From assembly GCF_050908995.1 (NCBI RefSeq), contig NC_135118.1:8370001-8434000 (forward strand): a stretch of DNA of 64,000 bases, given 5' to 3'. The translations under genes and the position numbers were made by a program. Positions 12,301-24,497 of the stretch are shown here, one piece after another (positions within the stretch are counted from its first letter, which is position 1; each line of letters starts with the position of its first letter). This DNA comes from Andrena cerasifolii. Taxonomy: Eukaryota; Arthropoda; Insecta; Hymenoptera; Andrenidae. The notes beneath the pieces are model-generated. The model was not told the DNA's origin. It searched no databases and saw only the letters and a list, made by a program, of their open reading frames with translations.

Positions 12301-14224
12301 TAAAGTTGAGTAATTAAAGGATGAACAAGTGTTGAGAAATTTTTCTTTCCTTTTTTGCGCCAACTATCCTCGCTCCGCGGCCCTGCAATTTTAAGTGACA
12401 CTTCCGTACATTTTCGGCGAAAGAAGGCGTGGACCTCCCTCAAGTAAATACTCTGCGACAAACAAGCCCCTTGCCCGTTGCATTTGCTACGAGATAAAAG
12501 AAGGATTCAATTATAGATATTATTCTGCGTCGCTACGAAAGAAATTGCAGCTATACTTTTTTATCCATATCTCTCGAGCAGCGAACGTTCGAATCGAATC
12601 CCCAATTAGAATGTCGCGACGAAAACTCATCGGAAGTTGATGAGCGAACGAAAACGAATGACTCGCGGCTCTCATGACCAGTGTTCCACCGTATTAACTA
12701 CTAAACGATCGAGTCGAAGTTTGCCATGAAGATAACGTATCTGCACAAGTGGTGCAGCGAAGCATTGCGCGTTGGTTCAATCGGTGTCGCGCACCCATTC
12801 TTTTATATCTATCAGACGATGCGATTACTCTTTGTGAAAAACTCGAGAGAAAGAACTTAGCTTGCCGTGGGAATTCGCGACGATGGCATTGCGCGCGGGA
12901 TGATATCAATTTGTACCTGTATGAGAAAATAATCCGGAAAGGCACGATACTCGAGGCGATCTCAATCAAAGGCACGTGTAATTGATAGACGACGGTGCAG
13001 ATAGAGAGTCTTTTCTTTCTAGCAATGAGTAAGCACTGCATGTTTGTCTCTCAATTTTTATTCAACATACTGTATATAACCGAGCGGTTCAAATACGTGT
13101 ACAGCGTGGATCAAATCCCAAGCACGGTGGTCGCATGAATCATCCCTGCTCTGTCATCGGAGGAAGTTACTAAATTCTCCGATCGCGCGCTGTCGAACGA
13201 AAAATGTCACTGAACGACGTTCCGGTCGTGCGCGAGAGCGAGGTTATCCGTCGAATGGTATTTCAGAACCGGCCTACTCAACGCTGTCGTGCGACGATCC
13301 GTGATCCAACGACGGATAACGAGTAGGTACAAGTTAAAGATCGCCGTTGCTTCTACGGATAATATCGCCGCGAATCCATTCGTTTGTCCGGTGCGTGCGA
13401 TTCGATTCGTACTGCATGAATGTTCGCGGAACGCTACGACCCAGTACAATGTACAATATCGACATAAATTGGAAATTACAAGAGAGGCCAATGTGCGCTT
13501 CGATTAATCGTCGTCTTTCGCGACCCGAGCGAAGTACTTCGCCGTGAATCGTGGGTCGTAAACGTCAGAGTCTTGTCGATTGGAACGCAACCTATAATTA
13601 ATCAACGACCCGTTCGTGGGAAAGAAAGATAGAAAAATATACGTATACGCGTCTCTAATTACGATACGGGATAGAAAGGTCGCCCGGCGCTGCCGAGCTC
13701 GCTTCGGGGAGTATTTCCTCTTTCATTCTGCTTTTCTGTTTTCGCAGCGTTACCGTCGTGGAACGTAAACATGGCCGACAGCTTCCCGAAGCGCGTTCGA
13801 CGGTTGAACGGGCGGGAAAGAAAAGGAGGAAAGAGAACGTAAACGGAAGCCATCACTGTCGCGTGTCAAACATCAGAACGATCCACACTCGCTATTGTCG
13901 TTTTCGTCTTCCTGCGTGTCGCTATGTGTCTTGGTCGGAGGGTCGAAAGGTTAACGATTAGTCCTTATCGGTAATAATTAGCGTACGTTAGTCGAATATT
14001 AAAGACCTCCCACCCGGAGCTCAACTCGCGTCCCGTGGCAACGAAAAGAAGCGGGGATGATCGCGGATCAGCGAAATCGGTTGCGTTGGATCGCGTGCAA
14101 TTATGGATAAACAGCGGGGCGATGGTGAGAAACGAGGGAAACCGCAAGTAAACTGTGAAGGTTGGGATGGGAAAATGGCGCTGAGTCCGTCCCGTCGTGA
14201 CGCTTCCCGAATTTCCTCGGTACG
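6865..14224. other. Met 3' flank and intergenic DNA
   Basis: This is AT-rich sequence with no exon I can support on either strand. The Met 3'UTR probably begins here; an AATAAA near 7816 is one candidate polyadenylation signal. TA microsatellites lie at about 8128-8150 and 9276-9320. Small open frames at 12749-13961 show no recognisable family and no splice-linked partner. Confidence 0.5.
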
Positions 14225-14226
14225 TA

Positions 14227-14667
14227 CAGTGGCTCGCATTAATATTCGGACACTTTTTAAAATCGCATAACTTTTTTAGAATTGGTCCAAACAACTTGAG
14301 TTTTCTTTCGCTGATTTCGGGAGTTTTCGCGATTCTCGACCTTATTCCGCGATCTTTAAACGTTTGTAGCTCGGAGCAACGTTAACCGATTTTGATGAAA
14401 TTTTAGGCACGTATACAACTTACTGCAATCTACAAACGGTTTTTTTTTGAATTTTCATTACAAGCTCAGAAAAAAAAAGTTTAAAAATCGACCTTTACTA
14501 TTCTTTTCGCTATTCCAACCAAATACATTTTTTTTCAAAACGACGAAACGCGTCAGTTAGCAAACTAATCCATCTAGCTTCTCAAAAAAAAAACTCAAGT
14601 CGTTTGGACTAATTCTAAAAAAGTTATGCGATTTTAAAAAGTGTCCGAATATTAATGCGAGTCACTG
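14227..14667. mobile_element. Mariner-type MITE with ~80-bp terminal inverted repeats
   Basis: The 441-bp element begins CAGTGGCTCGCATTAATATT and ends with its near-exact inverse (…CGAGTCACTG). It is bounded by TA dinucleotides at 14225-14226 and 14668-14669. Arms match for about 80 bp with a few substitutions. The TA target and CAGTG end fit Tc1/mariner-derived MITEs. There is no coding capacity. Confidence 0.85.
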
Positions 14668-14866
14668 TATATACGGATATACGTATATGTGTAAATCCAC
14701 GCCGAGCTGTATATACATATACGTGTATGCGTACAATTGGGTGTTTGATTCGCGTTTCATCATGTTCATAATATCTACAGCTAAGGGCAGTATGTACAAG
14801 GGGACAAAGGAGAATGAGATTCATCGTTTCCTCCATAGCCGCTATACGACAGGCCAGCAGTATAAT

Positions 14867-17800
14867 CTATTCGATATAGATATCCTCTATCGGGAAAGCA
14901 GTCTCGATGAACTTCGTGTAGAACCGGTGGAAAGCTCGCCTGCGAAAAGAATATTACAGCTTAACAATCTGGTCCCATCTTGTCGCGAGACTCGTACAAT
15001 TTCGAGATTCCTTGCGACCGTTTTCACGTACACCAGGCGGGCTCCCAGAAACAAAGCTACCTTAAAAGGTACTGAGGTAGTTTATTACCGGAAAGCCACC
15101 CAACAAACGGAAGCAAAGGAAGGTACTCTTTATCTAGACAGCAAGAGGAAATGAAAATTGTACTTTTCAAATTGCGTAGTCAGATTTGACGGCCCAAACA
15201 GTGCCGCGCCCGGGGGGGGGGGGGGAGAAGCCCTTGCACCTCCAAAGAAATAGGAAAAAATAGATCAAGGTAACCACGATTGAAGTGATTCAAGCTTTGT
15301 AAAAAGTAAAGAAAACTGGATTTTATACTTTAAATAAATTTTTATAATCACCTAATGAATTATATTGAATTCGCATTGAAATTTTTTTCTCTGCTCGTCT
15401 CTGCTTCCCCCCCCCCCCCCCCCCCCGAGATTAAATTCTGGGTGCGCCACTGTCGTCAAGTATTTTAATTTAAAAGAGTTGAGACAATTTTAAAATTAAT
15501 TCAATATGACAACTTCGCGTAGGAATTATTGCTAATTTGCTACGTGAAAAACAAGTGAACTCTTTTTCGCCCAAAATTAGCAGCCTATTTTACCAAATTA
15601 CTTTGCTAATAAGATATACGTGCTAAGATTACTTATGTCGTTGTATAGGCAGAGATGTCGGTAATGACTAAAAAAGGAAGAAATAGTATGCGCACCCGAC
15701 GGCTTCGGCAACAGGCCTCGTGGATTCTTGACCAATGAACACGTGGCAAGCGAACCTCTGCAAGGTGGGGTGCTTCGTGATGAAGCCGAGGTAGCGGTGA
15801 TCGCGAGGATGGAACGCGCAAAAGGAGACGTTCTTCAGTGAGTAGAAATAATCGTGACAGGGCCCTTGACTTTTCTGCAATGTGCACGGTGTAGCATACC
15901 GTTAAGACGAGAGAATAAACACCCCCAGAAACTAGGGCTGTTCGAGTACTCGAATATATGGCTTCAAGAGCTTCGGGTTGCCCAATGCGTTTCTATGACC
16001 ACGATTATGGTCCGGCACTTCGGACAACAAGGATTGCTACCCTAAGTGATCGGGGGCTTGTTTCCGATCTGTTGTTTCTTTATAAGTTAATACACGGCCA
16101 AATTGACTGCCCGGAGCTCTTGGCAACAGTACGCTTTCACGCCCCACAACGGCATCTGCGCTCCAGACCCCTGTTTGTGTCTAAGGAACCTGGGTACTTT
16201 AACTACACAGCTGATTCCATCAATAGAGCTATGTATGCGGCGAACCAATATATCACTGATATTGAGTGTTCTCTATATCGTGTGATTCATTCCGGCACAA
16301 ATTGCTCAGTCGACTCTCCGAATAACTGTTCCCGAAGCGTAAGCACATATGCTTAGGTTATTAGAATAAGTTACCAGACTCATTTCTCAAGTACTAGTTA
16401 GCATGTTTTGTATACTAAAGGGTATTCCCGTTGAGAATAATAATAATAATAATAATATTAATAATAGTAATATTAATATTCGAGTGGCTTGAAATTCGGA
16501 CCGAGCCGAGGCTCGGTTTCCGAGTCGAGCCGAGTATTTGAAAAAAGCGAGCGGCTCGAATAGAACCGAGAACTCGAATTTCTTCGAACGGCTCGAATAG
16601 AACCGAGCGGGCGGAAAGTACCGAACAGTCCGGTGTGTCGAGTAGTTTGAAGCTTGAATGTTTCGAATATTTTAGAACATGTTTGTATACTGGATAATGC
16701 TTTGTAATTATTATTATTATTATTATTTCGACTTTATTTATTTTCAATACTTAGAGAATACTTTCATTTGCAGTTTACATTTTAATTACTCACATTAATT
16801 ACTGCGGCCTCGCCTTTACTCGTATCTTGCTTTCCCTTTATGTACTATATTCTCTGTTTAACGAGTAATAAAGTCGAAATAATAATAATTACGAACCACT
16901 CGGAAAAATTCAAGTTCTCGCTTTTCTTCGAGCTACTCGATTCTTTCGAACTCGAGTACTCGAACTTTAGTACTCGAACAGCTCTACCAGAAACGCGCCG
17001 CGAGGTGAGACAACGAATCTGTTGCGTCGATTTCAAGCGCGAAAGCTTTGAAATCAACTTCGGCCTATTTGGTTTACCCGTGGTTTACTCCTGTCGACCA
17101 TTCGTAGACCCTGGTCAGACACCTCCAGGATGCAGCTCTGGGAGACGGGCGGCTCCTGCGAGTTCCCAACAATCCTCCGAACCGCTTGGCAGACTACGCT
17201 GGTGCCTTTGTGCGCCAGCGTCTCCACGGAGCCCAAATAGCCCAGAAGGTACCGTTCCCGTTTCACCTTCGGCGCCGTGGGGTCGAAGTCACTGTAATCC
17301 ATGTCGACCGCGTACGCCGAGGGGAAGATACCTTGACGGCCCGTTCTTAGGTTCACACCTTAAACCGAAAATGAGAGCCGATGACGGTGCGGTCGGCGGG
17401 CGTCGTTGAACCGATAGAACGCAGCAATCGGACACCACGAACCTTCGCACCACAGATCGTCCGCCTCCTTCTGAACGTAAATAGGATCCCCGATCTCCAG
17501 ATCGATCTCGTCGTGGTGTCTTGGCACGAATTTGTGCAGGCCCCGGTGCGTCGCCTCGAGCAGCTCCAGCTGAGTGAATGGTGCACCCCCGCTTCCTGCA
17601 AAAGTGACGCGCCACTATGCCGTCAATTACTCTGCTTGATGAAGATTGGTAGCGTCAAGCTTGTCTATTAGGGACCGTCCTTAAATTACGTAAGGGTAAT
17701 TTTCGGCAAATTCTTACCCCCTCCCTCCCCCAGTATAAGAATTCGTAAGATTTCATACTTCAACCCTCTCCTTACGTAATATTTTTCACATTTATTTTTT

Positions 17801-20800
17801 GCAGTTATTAAAATTCTTTTAAAGGTGTGTACATAATTCATTTAACTCGGTTTCGGGAAATTTAAACTAAAACTACTCTTCTGGAACATTAATGATCGAA
17901 TTTGTGTTTATTGAAAGTTATTTTAAAAAATATTACATAAGACGCTACCTGACTCCCCCCGCTGTAAGAAAACGTAAGAAATTCGCGACCCCCTCCCCCT
18001 CGAAAAGGTCTTACGTAATTTAATGACGACCCCTAATCCCTACGCTAAAGATTGTGGAATCTGATATCAGCTGCCATCCGTCACAGAGGAACGAACACGC
18101 CAAACGGTACCCGATACAGAAGCTACGTTACTCATCCCCGAGAACAAAGTAGTCACCTGGCGTGCTGCTAGGCGAAACAGATTCCGTGTTCTGTAGGGTA
18201 TTGCAGGGTATCGGCGAGACGCTCTTCGGCCCGTTCTCCGGCGAGTGAGCAGTCGAATGGCCGCTGTCAGTGGCCATCCGCTCGCTGTCGGGCGAGCTGT
18301 CCTCGTGGCGGAGCCTCGAGTGGCATTTTCGCAGCACCAAATGCGGCCGGCTGGAAGTGAAGCCGGCGGCCGCGTTAAGCTCGTCTGCCAGGGACGAAGC
18401 GGACTGCGTGGACACTTGACTCATAGGCAGAGCTGCGATAAAAAGAAAAACACGTTTTATCGGGTGACATTCTTAACTCCGTGGCGCGATGCACTGGAGC
18501 GCGACGCAATGTGCGCGAGGGTGCCGCGTATCGAAACGATCGGACCGCGAAAGAAGCGAGGACCCTGTATGTATCAACGTACTCGACGCGCGGAGTATGT
18601 TCGGCGTGGAATCGTCGGGCGACGAGTCGGTGCGACGTCGACTGGTCGTAACCATCGTAGCGATCGCGAGCGAATAAGCCTCGCGATCAGTCGGACGAAC
18701 AGACCTCGAACAAGTGGCGTGACGTAAGTAGATGTCATTATGGATTTTCTTTCGTTGCAGTGGTCAATTCTGCGGTCGAACGAGTGATATCTTTAAGACC
18801 GGGCGATGAGACGCGCGTAGGATACGCTTGATTCCAGATCGGGGATTGTGTTGCGCGTTAAGGTCACGCCAAGTACATGACGACAGTGTTTTGTTTACCG
18901 AGTTTCGTGCAGGAAGACGAGCAGGAAGTAGGTATGCACGGAAGTTTCAGAAGCCAATTAGTGTAAGTCCAACTTTCCCTGAAAATGAATAGTAGTTGAA
19001 AGACCTGGATATCGTTATAGTTTTCGGTTGACAAATCAATTAAGTCGCTATTTCCATACGTAAGCAATAATCCCTACGCAAACCAGCGGCCATGGCCGTG
19101 ATGGAAACACCGGTTCCCATAAGATCACCGATGTTAAACATCACGGGGCGGCGTACTGGGGAAAGATGGGTGACACCACCTGTGTCTCCCGGTGCGTCGC
19201 TGCTGTTGGGACCCGTAGGAGAGGTTAGGGAAGATGGAGAAATGAAGAACTATCATCGTCGTGTCGGTTCGTTGGGCAATATAAGCGAAATGCTTGAAAC
19301 GCCCATTCTGTGTTAGAAAACATACAGGAAAACAAAAAAATACAATACATACAATCTCTCTACGCAACAAATACTTTCCATTAATGTAATAGCGTATTCG
19401 GGACGGTCGCGCACCAGTGCGACCGTCCGAACACGCTATACCGTCAAGGACCCAGTTCCTAATCAGAACCCAATTCCTAATCAGTTTAGGCAAATAAACC
19501 AAATAATAAGCTAATTATGATACAAATTTATTCTAACAAATTACTAAATAATTATGAAGTATTTTGAAATTTATACGCAAAATTTGATAGCTCATAGTAA
19601 AACGTGTGAAGGTGATCAGAAACTGTTCCCTTTGCGTTTTTCACTTTCAAAGTTAAATTATAAAATAATTATTATTATGTGTGCACTGTTTTCAATACCA
19701 AATCAAAGATAAAACATACATTTACTGAAGTAACAAAGAATCTTTTGAATTTGGTTAAGTTTTCCCTTTAGGCGTTTAAAAACTCGCGGTAGTTACTCTT
19801 AAGTGATCAGGAACTGGGCCCTTGACGGTAAGCTTCGACCCAAAATAAAGGTTTCGCAGAGGTTAAAGTTCACACAATGGGGGGTATTTATATCGATCGC
19901 GGAATTATTACTTGGACAAAGTTGTTCGGGGGGCAAACAGTGTATCAAAATCTCGGTTTAAATGCTGAGATGGACTTGCTTACACTGATTGGTTTCCGAT
20001 CCTTCCGTATGCAGCTTTACTTTGTGCACCTCCCATACCGCAGGATTATCATTCGCGGTTTCGACACGCTTCGCGAAATGAACTTCGGTTGAATCGCGAT
20101 TGGCGAGGTATCGATCGTTAGGCATTGAAACGTGTCACTGCAATTGTTTCTTACATTTCTTTGTTTTGGGGATCTCCGGCAATCTCCGGCGTCTACGTTC
20201 GGTGCTGCCGCTCCCCGGCCGATGCGACGGCACGTGCTCCGGCGTTGGCCAGGAGCTCAGGCTAGAACAGGAGTCGCCGACGTCGCTGACGACGCTGTCC
20301 CTGCCGCCGGACCCGGCAGTGCTACCTCCACCAGGACCCGGTCCACCGACGCCTGCCGATCGACCCCTGCTGCTCAGTCCACCGAACAAGCTAATGTCAC
20401 CCAAGGGTAGTCGTGTAGTGAGCTAAGCTACCTTCCACCATGCCGTCTGATGTGTACATTCATGGGGGTTTCCACGAGGACGCGACGCGACGTGTCGGGA
20501 ACTTATCACAACGCTTAATCCTTGTAGAAATTACTTGGGTACCTTGTAGCATTAAGCCGGGAATCCACCCGGAAGCTAAGCTATGCTACGCTATGCTTGG
20601 CTGTGCTACAAAACATAAAAAATATAGCACAGCTTAGCTTTTGGTGGAAACGGTTCCGGTAATTATTTACTTTAGGGTTTCACCGATTTTTATGAAATTT
20701 AGATATTATTAGCAGATGAAATTACCACGGTGCCATAAGGATATATCGAGGCTGAACTTTTAAAACTCAGCATAGAATAGCTTAGCTTGGCTTTCAGCTG

Positions 20801-23800
20801 AATTCCCGGCTTTATCATACATTTGAAATTGAAAGCGTCGATGGTCAGACGTTGTGATATTTCTTCCCAATGTTGAGGGAAAGGAGACCATTTTTCTTTT
20901 GGAGATGCGGCGCTGGTTTATGCGCGATACTGGCACACGTTTCAAGAGTTACTAAGTAACTGGACGTGCAAACTTGCATTTACCATAGTGCATTGGTAAA
21001 GTTGAAAGGGTATCGATCGCCTTTTTCAGAGGAAGAATGGGGAGTGCTTAAAAATAATCGTAACCTTGAGGAATTATAGGTAAAAGGTTCCTTGAGAGGA
21101 TCTGAATTAACGGGAACAATTATTTCCTCTTTTACGTGCAAGGGTTTGTAGAAACTTGTATTTGAAATGATCACTGACGGATGCACTAAGAGTATATTCT
21201 ATTCTATCAAAATGCAAATGTATATTTGTTATCTTTCAGTCGATTCATGTTATGTACACCACTCCAAATAATTAGAGGGTCGTCTATCGAACTATACTTA
21301 TTCTTGTGATATTTCCTCTGCATCTCCAAAGTCCCGTAATTATTTGGAGCAGTGTATACCGGATGGTTCACCATAAACAGAACTCCGAATTGAGCATATG
21401 AATCATTCGGAAACTTTCCAAGTCAAAGTAATCTGTTCACATGGAAACACATCTCTTTAAGCATCGAACTATCTCCTCTGATAACCAAATCCGACATCAG
21501 AACCGCAGTCGTCTGTGTCCTTAGATGACTGCGTTCTGAGGTGCAGAGCCTGATGTCAGATCGGCAGCAGATCCGCAGCAGATTCTGCCGTCTGCTACGG
21601 TCCTGACGTCAGACTCTGCGCTCTCATGCCAGAGCCAGATCCTGCTACCAATCTGACGTCAGACTGGAGACAGATGGTTATTAGGGTCATTCTACAAACC
21701 ACCACCATGTAACCTCGACGTACCTTTAAATTCGCGTTTCATATGCTCAAAGCTAGCGATAAGAGGATCACAGGTGCACCAAGCACCAGTGAAGTCCCCA
21801 ATGCGCATGCCCAAACCTGTTAACTCCGCCCACGAGCCTCACCATTGCTTGGCGTAGACTCAAGTGTTCTGTTGCTGGCATACCATCCCGTATTTCACTC
21901 ACGAATCCCGTCAACTCGGGGATCCAAAGCTATCAGAGTCTAAGAGACTATGGCACTTGACAGGCAAATGAAGAAACAAATGTACACTTACGATGTTACC
22001 AACCTAAAGTCGCTGTCCGCCACGATGGAGCAATTGTGATCGAGGTCCTCGCTGTCATCCCCAGAAGTGTGGCCGCTCTGGTTGCCGTGGCGATGTATGA
22101 CCACCACCTCGTCGTCCTCGGAGTCACCGGCTACCCCGTTGCAAGGTCTGCCGACCTCCGTGTCGCTGCCCTGCGACGAGGTCGGCGAATCGTCTATCAT
22201 CACATCGTGGACGAGCCTGTTCCCCAACACCAGTTCCCCATAATTAATTCGACGACTCGCTACCACGTCCACGAGGATCGTTCGATTTACCTGAAGTAGT
22301 TCCTATCACGCATCAACGAGGAATATCTCACTAAACTCATATACACCCGACTACAAGCATCTGGAAGAATTTTCCAACGGCTAGTATCGAGCTGGTCAAC
22401 AACAGGAAACTATGAGACCCAAGACTAATTACGAATGAATTTCTGGGATGAAATTAGAGAAGATACAGAGGACAGCTTTGAGAATGAGAATTTGTGTCTG
22501 GAAATTTACTTCTGTTTGTATCGAACGGTTCTTGAAGATCTATCGGTGCCAATGAAGCCTTCATTGCTGGAGATGACACTGATCCTATCCGTGGACTGCT
22601 TCCATTGCAATTAGACGTTCTATGATGGCATGTGTTTGTAGAGTCGCGAAGCGTGTTCTAGCATTTGAAGACCGCCGACGGGTTTATGTAATAAGACGGA
22701 TCGCTTCGATTGAAGTTTGTAAGAGAGGGTGGTATGTCCGGGTTTAGTACGTCTTCTGTTAAAGTATTATCCATTTAAACGGCAAGTGGATCAAAGCTCG
22801 ACGAACTGCCGCGCTGCGACTCTCGAAGACACTTCGTCACGGTCACGAAATCCTCGAATACCGTTGACCAACAGGTAAACCGTGGTACTATCTGAATTGA
22901 AGCTTACGGTGCGCGTGTCTTCTCTAAAATGGGCACAATTCTCATTAATATTACGAATGTTTCTTTTTCAAGTAACTAAACATTGCTTGCGCTATACAAA
23001 ATTGACGACGAAAACTCCCCTCTTTACAAATTGTTAACTGTTAATGTGTCTGTATCGGCCGATTAGATAGTTAACGATAAATACTGAGCGCGACTGGTGG
23101 AGGGGACCAGTAACAGCGCGGTTGTTTCGTTTGAAAAGGCAAGTAACCGAGAGTGACAGCCAGAATGGGAATGATTTGACGTGTACGCGGCGGTCTCCGT
23201 ATTGATTTCATTTTATCCCTTTTCGGTGTCGACCCGAGCATTGCAGTCGTAAATAAATTCAACTGTATTAACGCGCGTGCTTTTAGTTTTTCCATCTGCG
23301 ACCGGTATCAATTGTCTTCGAGAATATCAGATATCGATATGGAACTGCATCGTTACTCTAAGACTCGTGCGAAAGGATAAATAGTGTCGAAAGTTTATTT
23401 CATAAAATTGCGGAGTAATTGAGGCTTGTATATTAAGCGTGATCTTTAAGTAAGGAATCTAATATAGTAAACTACCGAAGATCGTGAGATTAATAAGTGA
23501 ATGTAAAGTTTCATCGCTTGAGATTAAGTTCTACGTTTCTCTCCTTACGCACACTTTTGGCAAAGTTGTTTGATTCAATCTCCCTGGCAATGCGGGTAGT
23601 ATCTCTGAAACCTCGTGCCAATTAGAGATGCATGCAGGTGTCCTACAAAGGCTGCGTCTTTCCGCGCTGAATTTTATTTCGCACACAGAGAACAGCATCG
23701 ACCGCGCCTCCACCGTGTACTTTTGAATGCACCCATGGCATACCCCCTCAATCGCCCACGAAAGAGCAATTCACCGAGTAGAACCGCCGCTGATGCAATG

Positions 23801-24497
23801 AATGCAATCGCGATGCAGCGTAACCAGCGCTTACCGAACATCTCTCCACTCAGAAAAATACGAGACCAAGGCCTTAAAAGCATCCTTCTATACATTGCAA
23901 TCTCGCCGTCGAAACAGACTCCAGCCACCCCCAGAATAATCTAAAACCGTCTCAAACTCTCAACAAAATTCCCATCAACCCCCTACCTTGACCCATTAAA
24001 GCACATCTCTCCCTGACTGCTAAATAACGCAGAGCTCGCAGCTCACTTGCAATCCTCAGCGTATTGAATTCACGGCGAATCTCATCACAGAAACCATTTT
24101 TTCAGGTGCAAAAGAGGAGGCCTGATCATCGAGCGACCGAGATCTCGTCGGGGCTCAAGCAACCCCCATCTCCCGGGAAGTTGATGTCTTCGGGGAAACG
24201 TCTTACACGGTCTCCCATCTGAGAAGACCGCGTTGCTCTACAATTTCCGGGAAGCTCCCCTGTCAAGATGACGTGGAGACTCGCTTCTACAACATTCTAA
24301 CCCGACGAATCCACGCATCCTCCGGACACCTTGCACGATCGGTTAGAGAATTTGTTCCCCCCACCCTCTCGCCCCCGTAGAAGAAGAAGCCACGGGTGTT
24401 GTTCGTCTACTCACGTGTAATTAGACAGGGGCGCCTTGAGGTGCTGGGGCAGCCTCTCGAAATAGTGGCGGAACTCTTCGAACTCGGTGTCAGCCAT
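14867..24497 (-). CDS. Aplip1: JNK-interacting protein 1 / APLIP1 scaffold, complete
   Basis: This cytoplasmic scaffold of the JNK pathway links JNK-module kinases and APP-like cargo to kinesin-1. Coding exons on the minus strand, in order: 24415-24497, 22000-22216, 20155-20422, 18132-18432, 17443-17591, 17078-17358, 15696-15874, 14867-14939; phases agree at all seven junctions, giving 516 residues. The start is ATG at 24497 ([20 protein letters not shown]). The middle is low complexity and ends in a basic stretch ([11 protein letters not shown]). The SH3 domain is at about 300-365 ([38 protein letters not shown]). The PTB domain is at about 375-512 ([40 protein letters not shown]). The C-terminus is PIEDIYIE, close to the kinesin-light-chain-binding TEDIYLE of vertebrate JIP1. 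Exon 2 and SH3-exon acceptors were chosen by phase. Confidence 0.88.
15199..15452. mobile_element. hAT-like MITE with long G and C homopolymers
   Basis: It begins CAGTGCCGCGCCCGG and ends CTGGGTGCGCCACTG, imperfect inverses. Each end runs into a homopolymer: 14 G at 15212-15225 and 20 C at 15407-15426. It lies in the last Aplip1 intron. No convincing 8-bp duplication was found, so the superfamily is tentative. A similar G/C-run element lies at 47474-47729. Confidence 0.55.
15933..16986. mobile_element. hAT-type insertion with perfect 8-bp target duplication
   Basis: It starts TAGGGCTGTTCGAGTACTCG and ends with inverse CTCGAACAGCTCTA. The flanks are CCAGAAAC at 15925-15932 and again at 16987-16994, an exact 8-bp duplication. 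The 1,054-bp body contains a non-LTR retrotransposon fragment and AAT/TTA microsatellites (about 16435-16470 and 16708-16730). It lies inside the Aplip1 intron that splits the PTB domain. Confidence 0.75.
15958..16356 (+). pseudogene. Non-LTR retrotransposon fragment (reverse transcriptase 3' end)
   Basis: The open frame reads [20 protein letters not shown] followed by [20 protein letters not shown]. This resembles the conserved tail after the reverse transcriptase domain in Jockey/I-type insect LINEs. Only about 130 codons are present, with no endonuclease or catalytic reverse transcriptase motifs, so it is a dead 5'-truncated fragment. It sits within the hAT-like insertion at 15933-16986. 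Confidence 0.7.
17670..18035. mobile_element. MITE in Aplip1 intron
   Basis: Inverted ends of about 25 bp match: TTAGGGACCGTCCTTAAATT on the left and the inverse of TTAGGGGTCGTCATTAAATT on the right, each continuing into ACGTAAG. No coding capacity. It fills most of the intron between the 18132 and 17591 exon borders. Exact ends are approximate. Confidence 0.7.
19388..19440. repeat. Short TA-bounded palindrome
   Basis: Arms TAGCGTATTCGGGACGGTCG and CGACCGTCCGAACACGCTA are near-perfect inverses around a loop of a few bases. It directly abuts the MITE at 19441. It may be a remnant of another TA-targeting element. It lies in an Aplip1 intron. Confidence 0.65.
19441..19828. mobile_element. TA-flanked MITE in Aplip1 intron
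   Basis: It begins CCGTCAAGGACCCAGTTCCT and ends AGGAACTGGGCCCTTGACGG, inverse over about 25 bp. TA dinucleotides flank it at 19439-19440 and 19829-19830. It is 388 bp, AT-rich inside, with no coding capacity. Confidence 0.75.
20552..20814. mobile_element. MITE upstream of Aplip1 exon 3
   Basis: The left arm (AAGCCGGGAATCCACCCGGA then AGCTAAGCTATGC repeats) and right arm (TAGCTTAGCTTGGCTTTCAG then CTGAATTCCCGGCTT) are imperfect inverses of about 45 bp. There is no open frame. Ends are approximate. Confidence 0.65.
21252..21360. mobile_element. Short (~110 bp) MITE in Aplip1 intron
   Basis: Arms TACACCACTCCAAATAATTA and TAATTATTTGGAGCAGTGTA are inverses over about 20 bp. TA-bounded ends suggest a mariner-type internal deletion. 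Confidence 0.6.

Noticed and set aside
14687..15154. 155-codon plus-strand open frame
   Set aside because: It overlaps the last Aplip1 exon (14867-14939, minus) and shows no family resemblance.
22217..22290. Extension of Aplip1 exon 2 to an acceptor at 22291
   Set aside because: It is open but out of phase with exon 1; the acceptor at 22217 keeps frame without inventing another exon.
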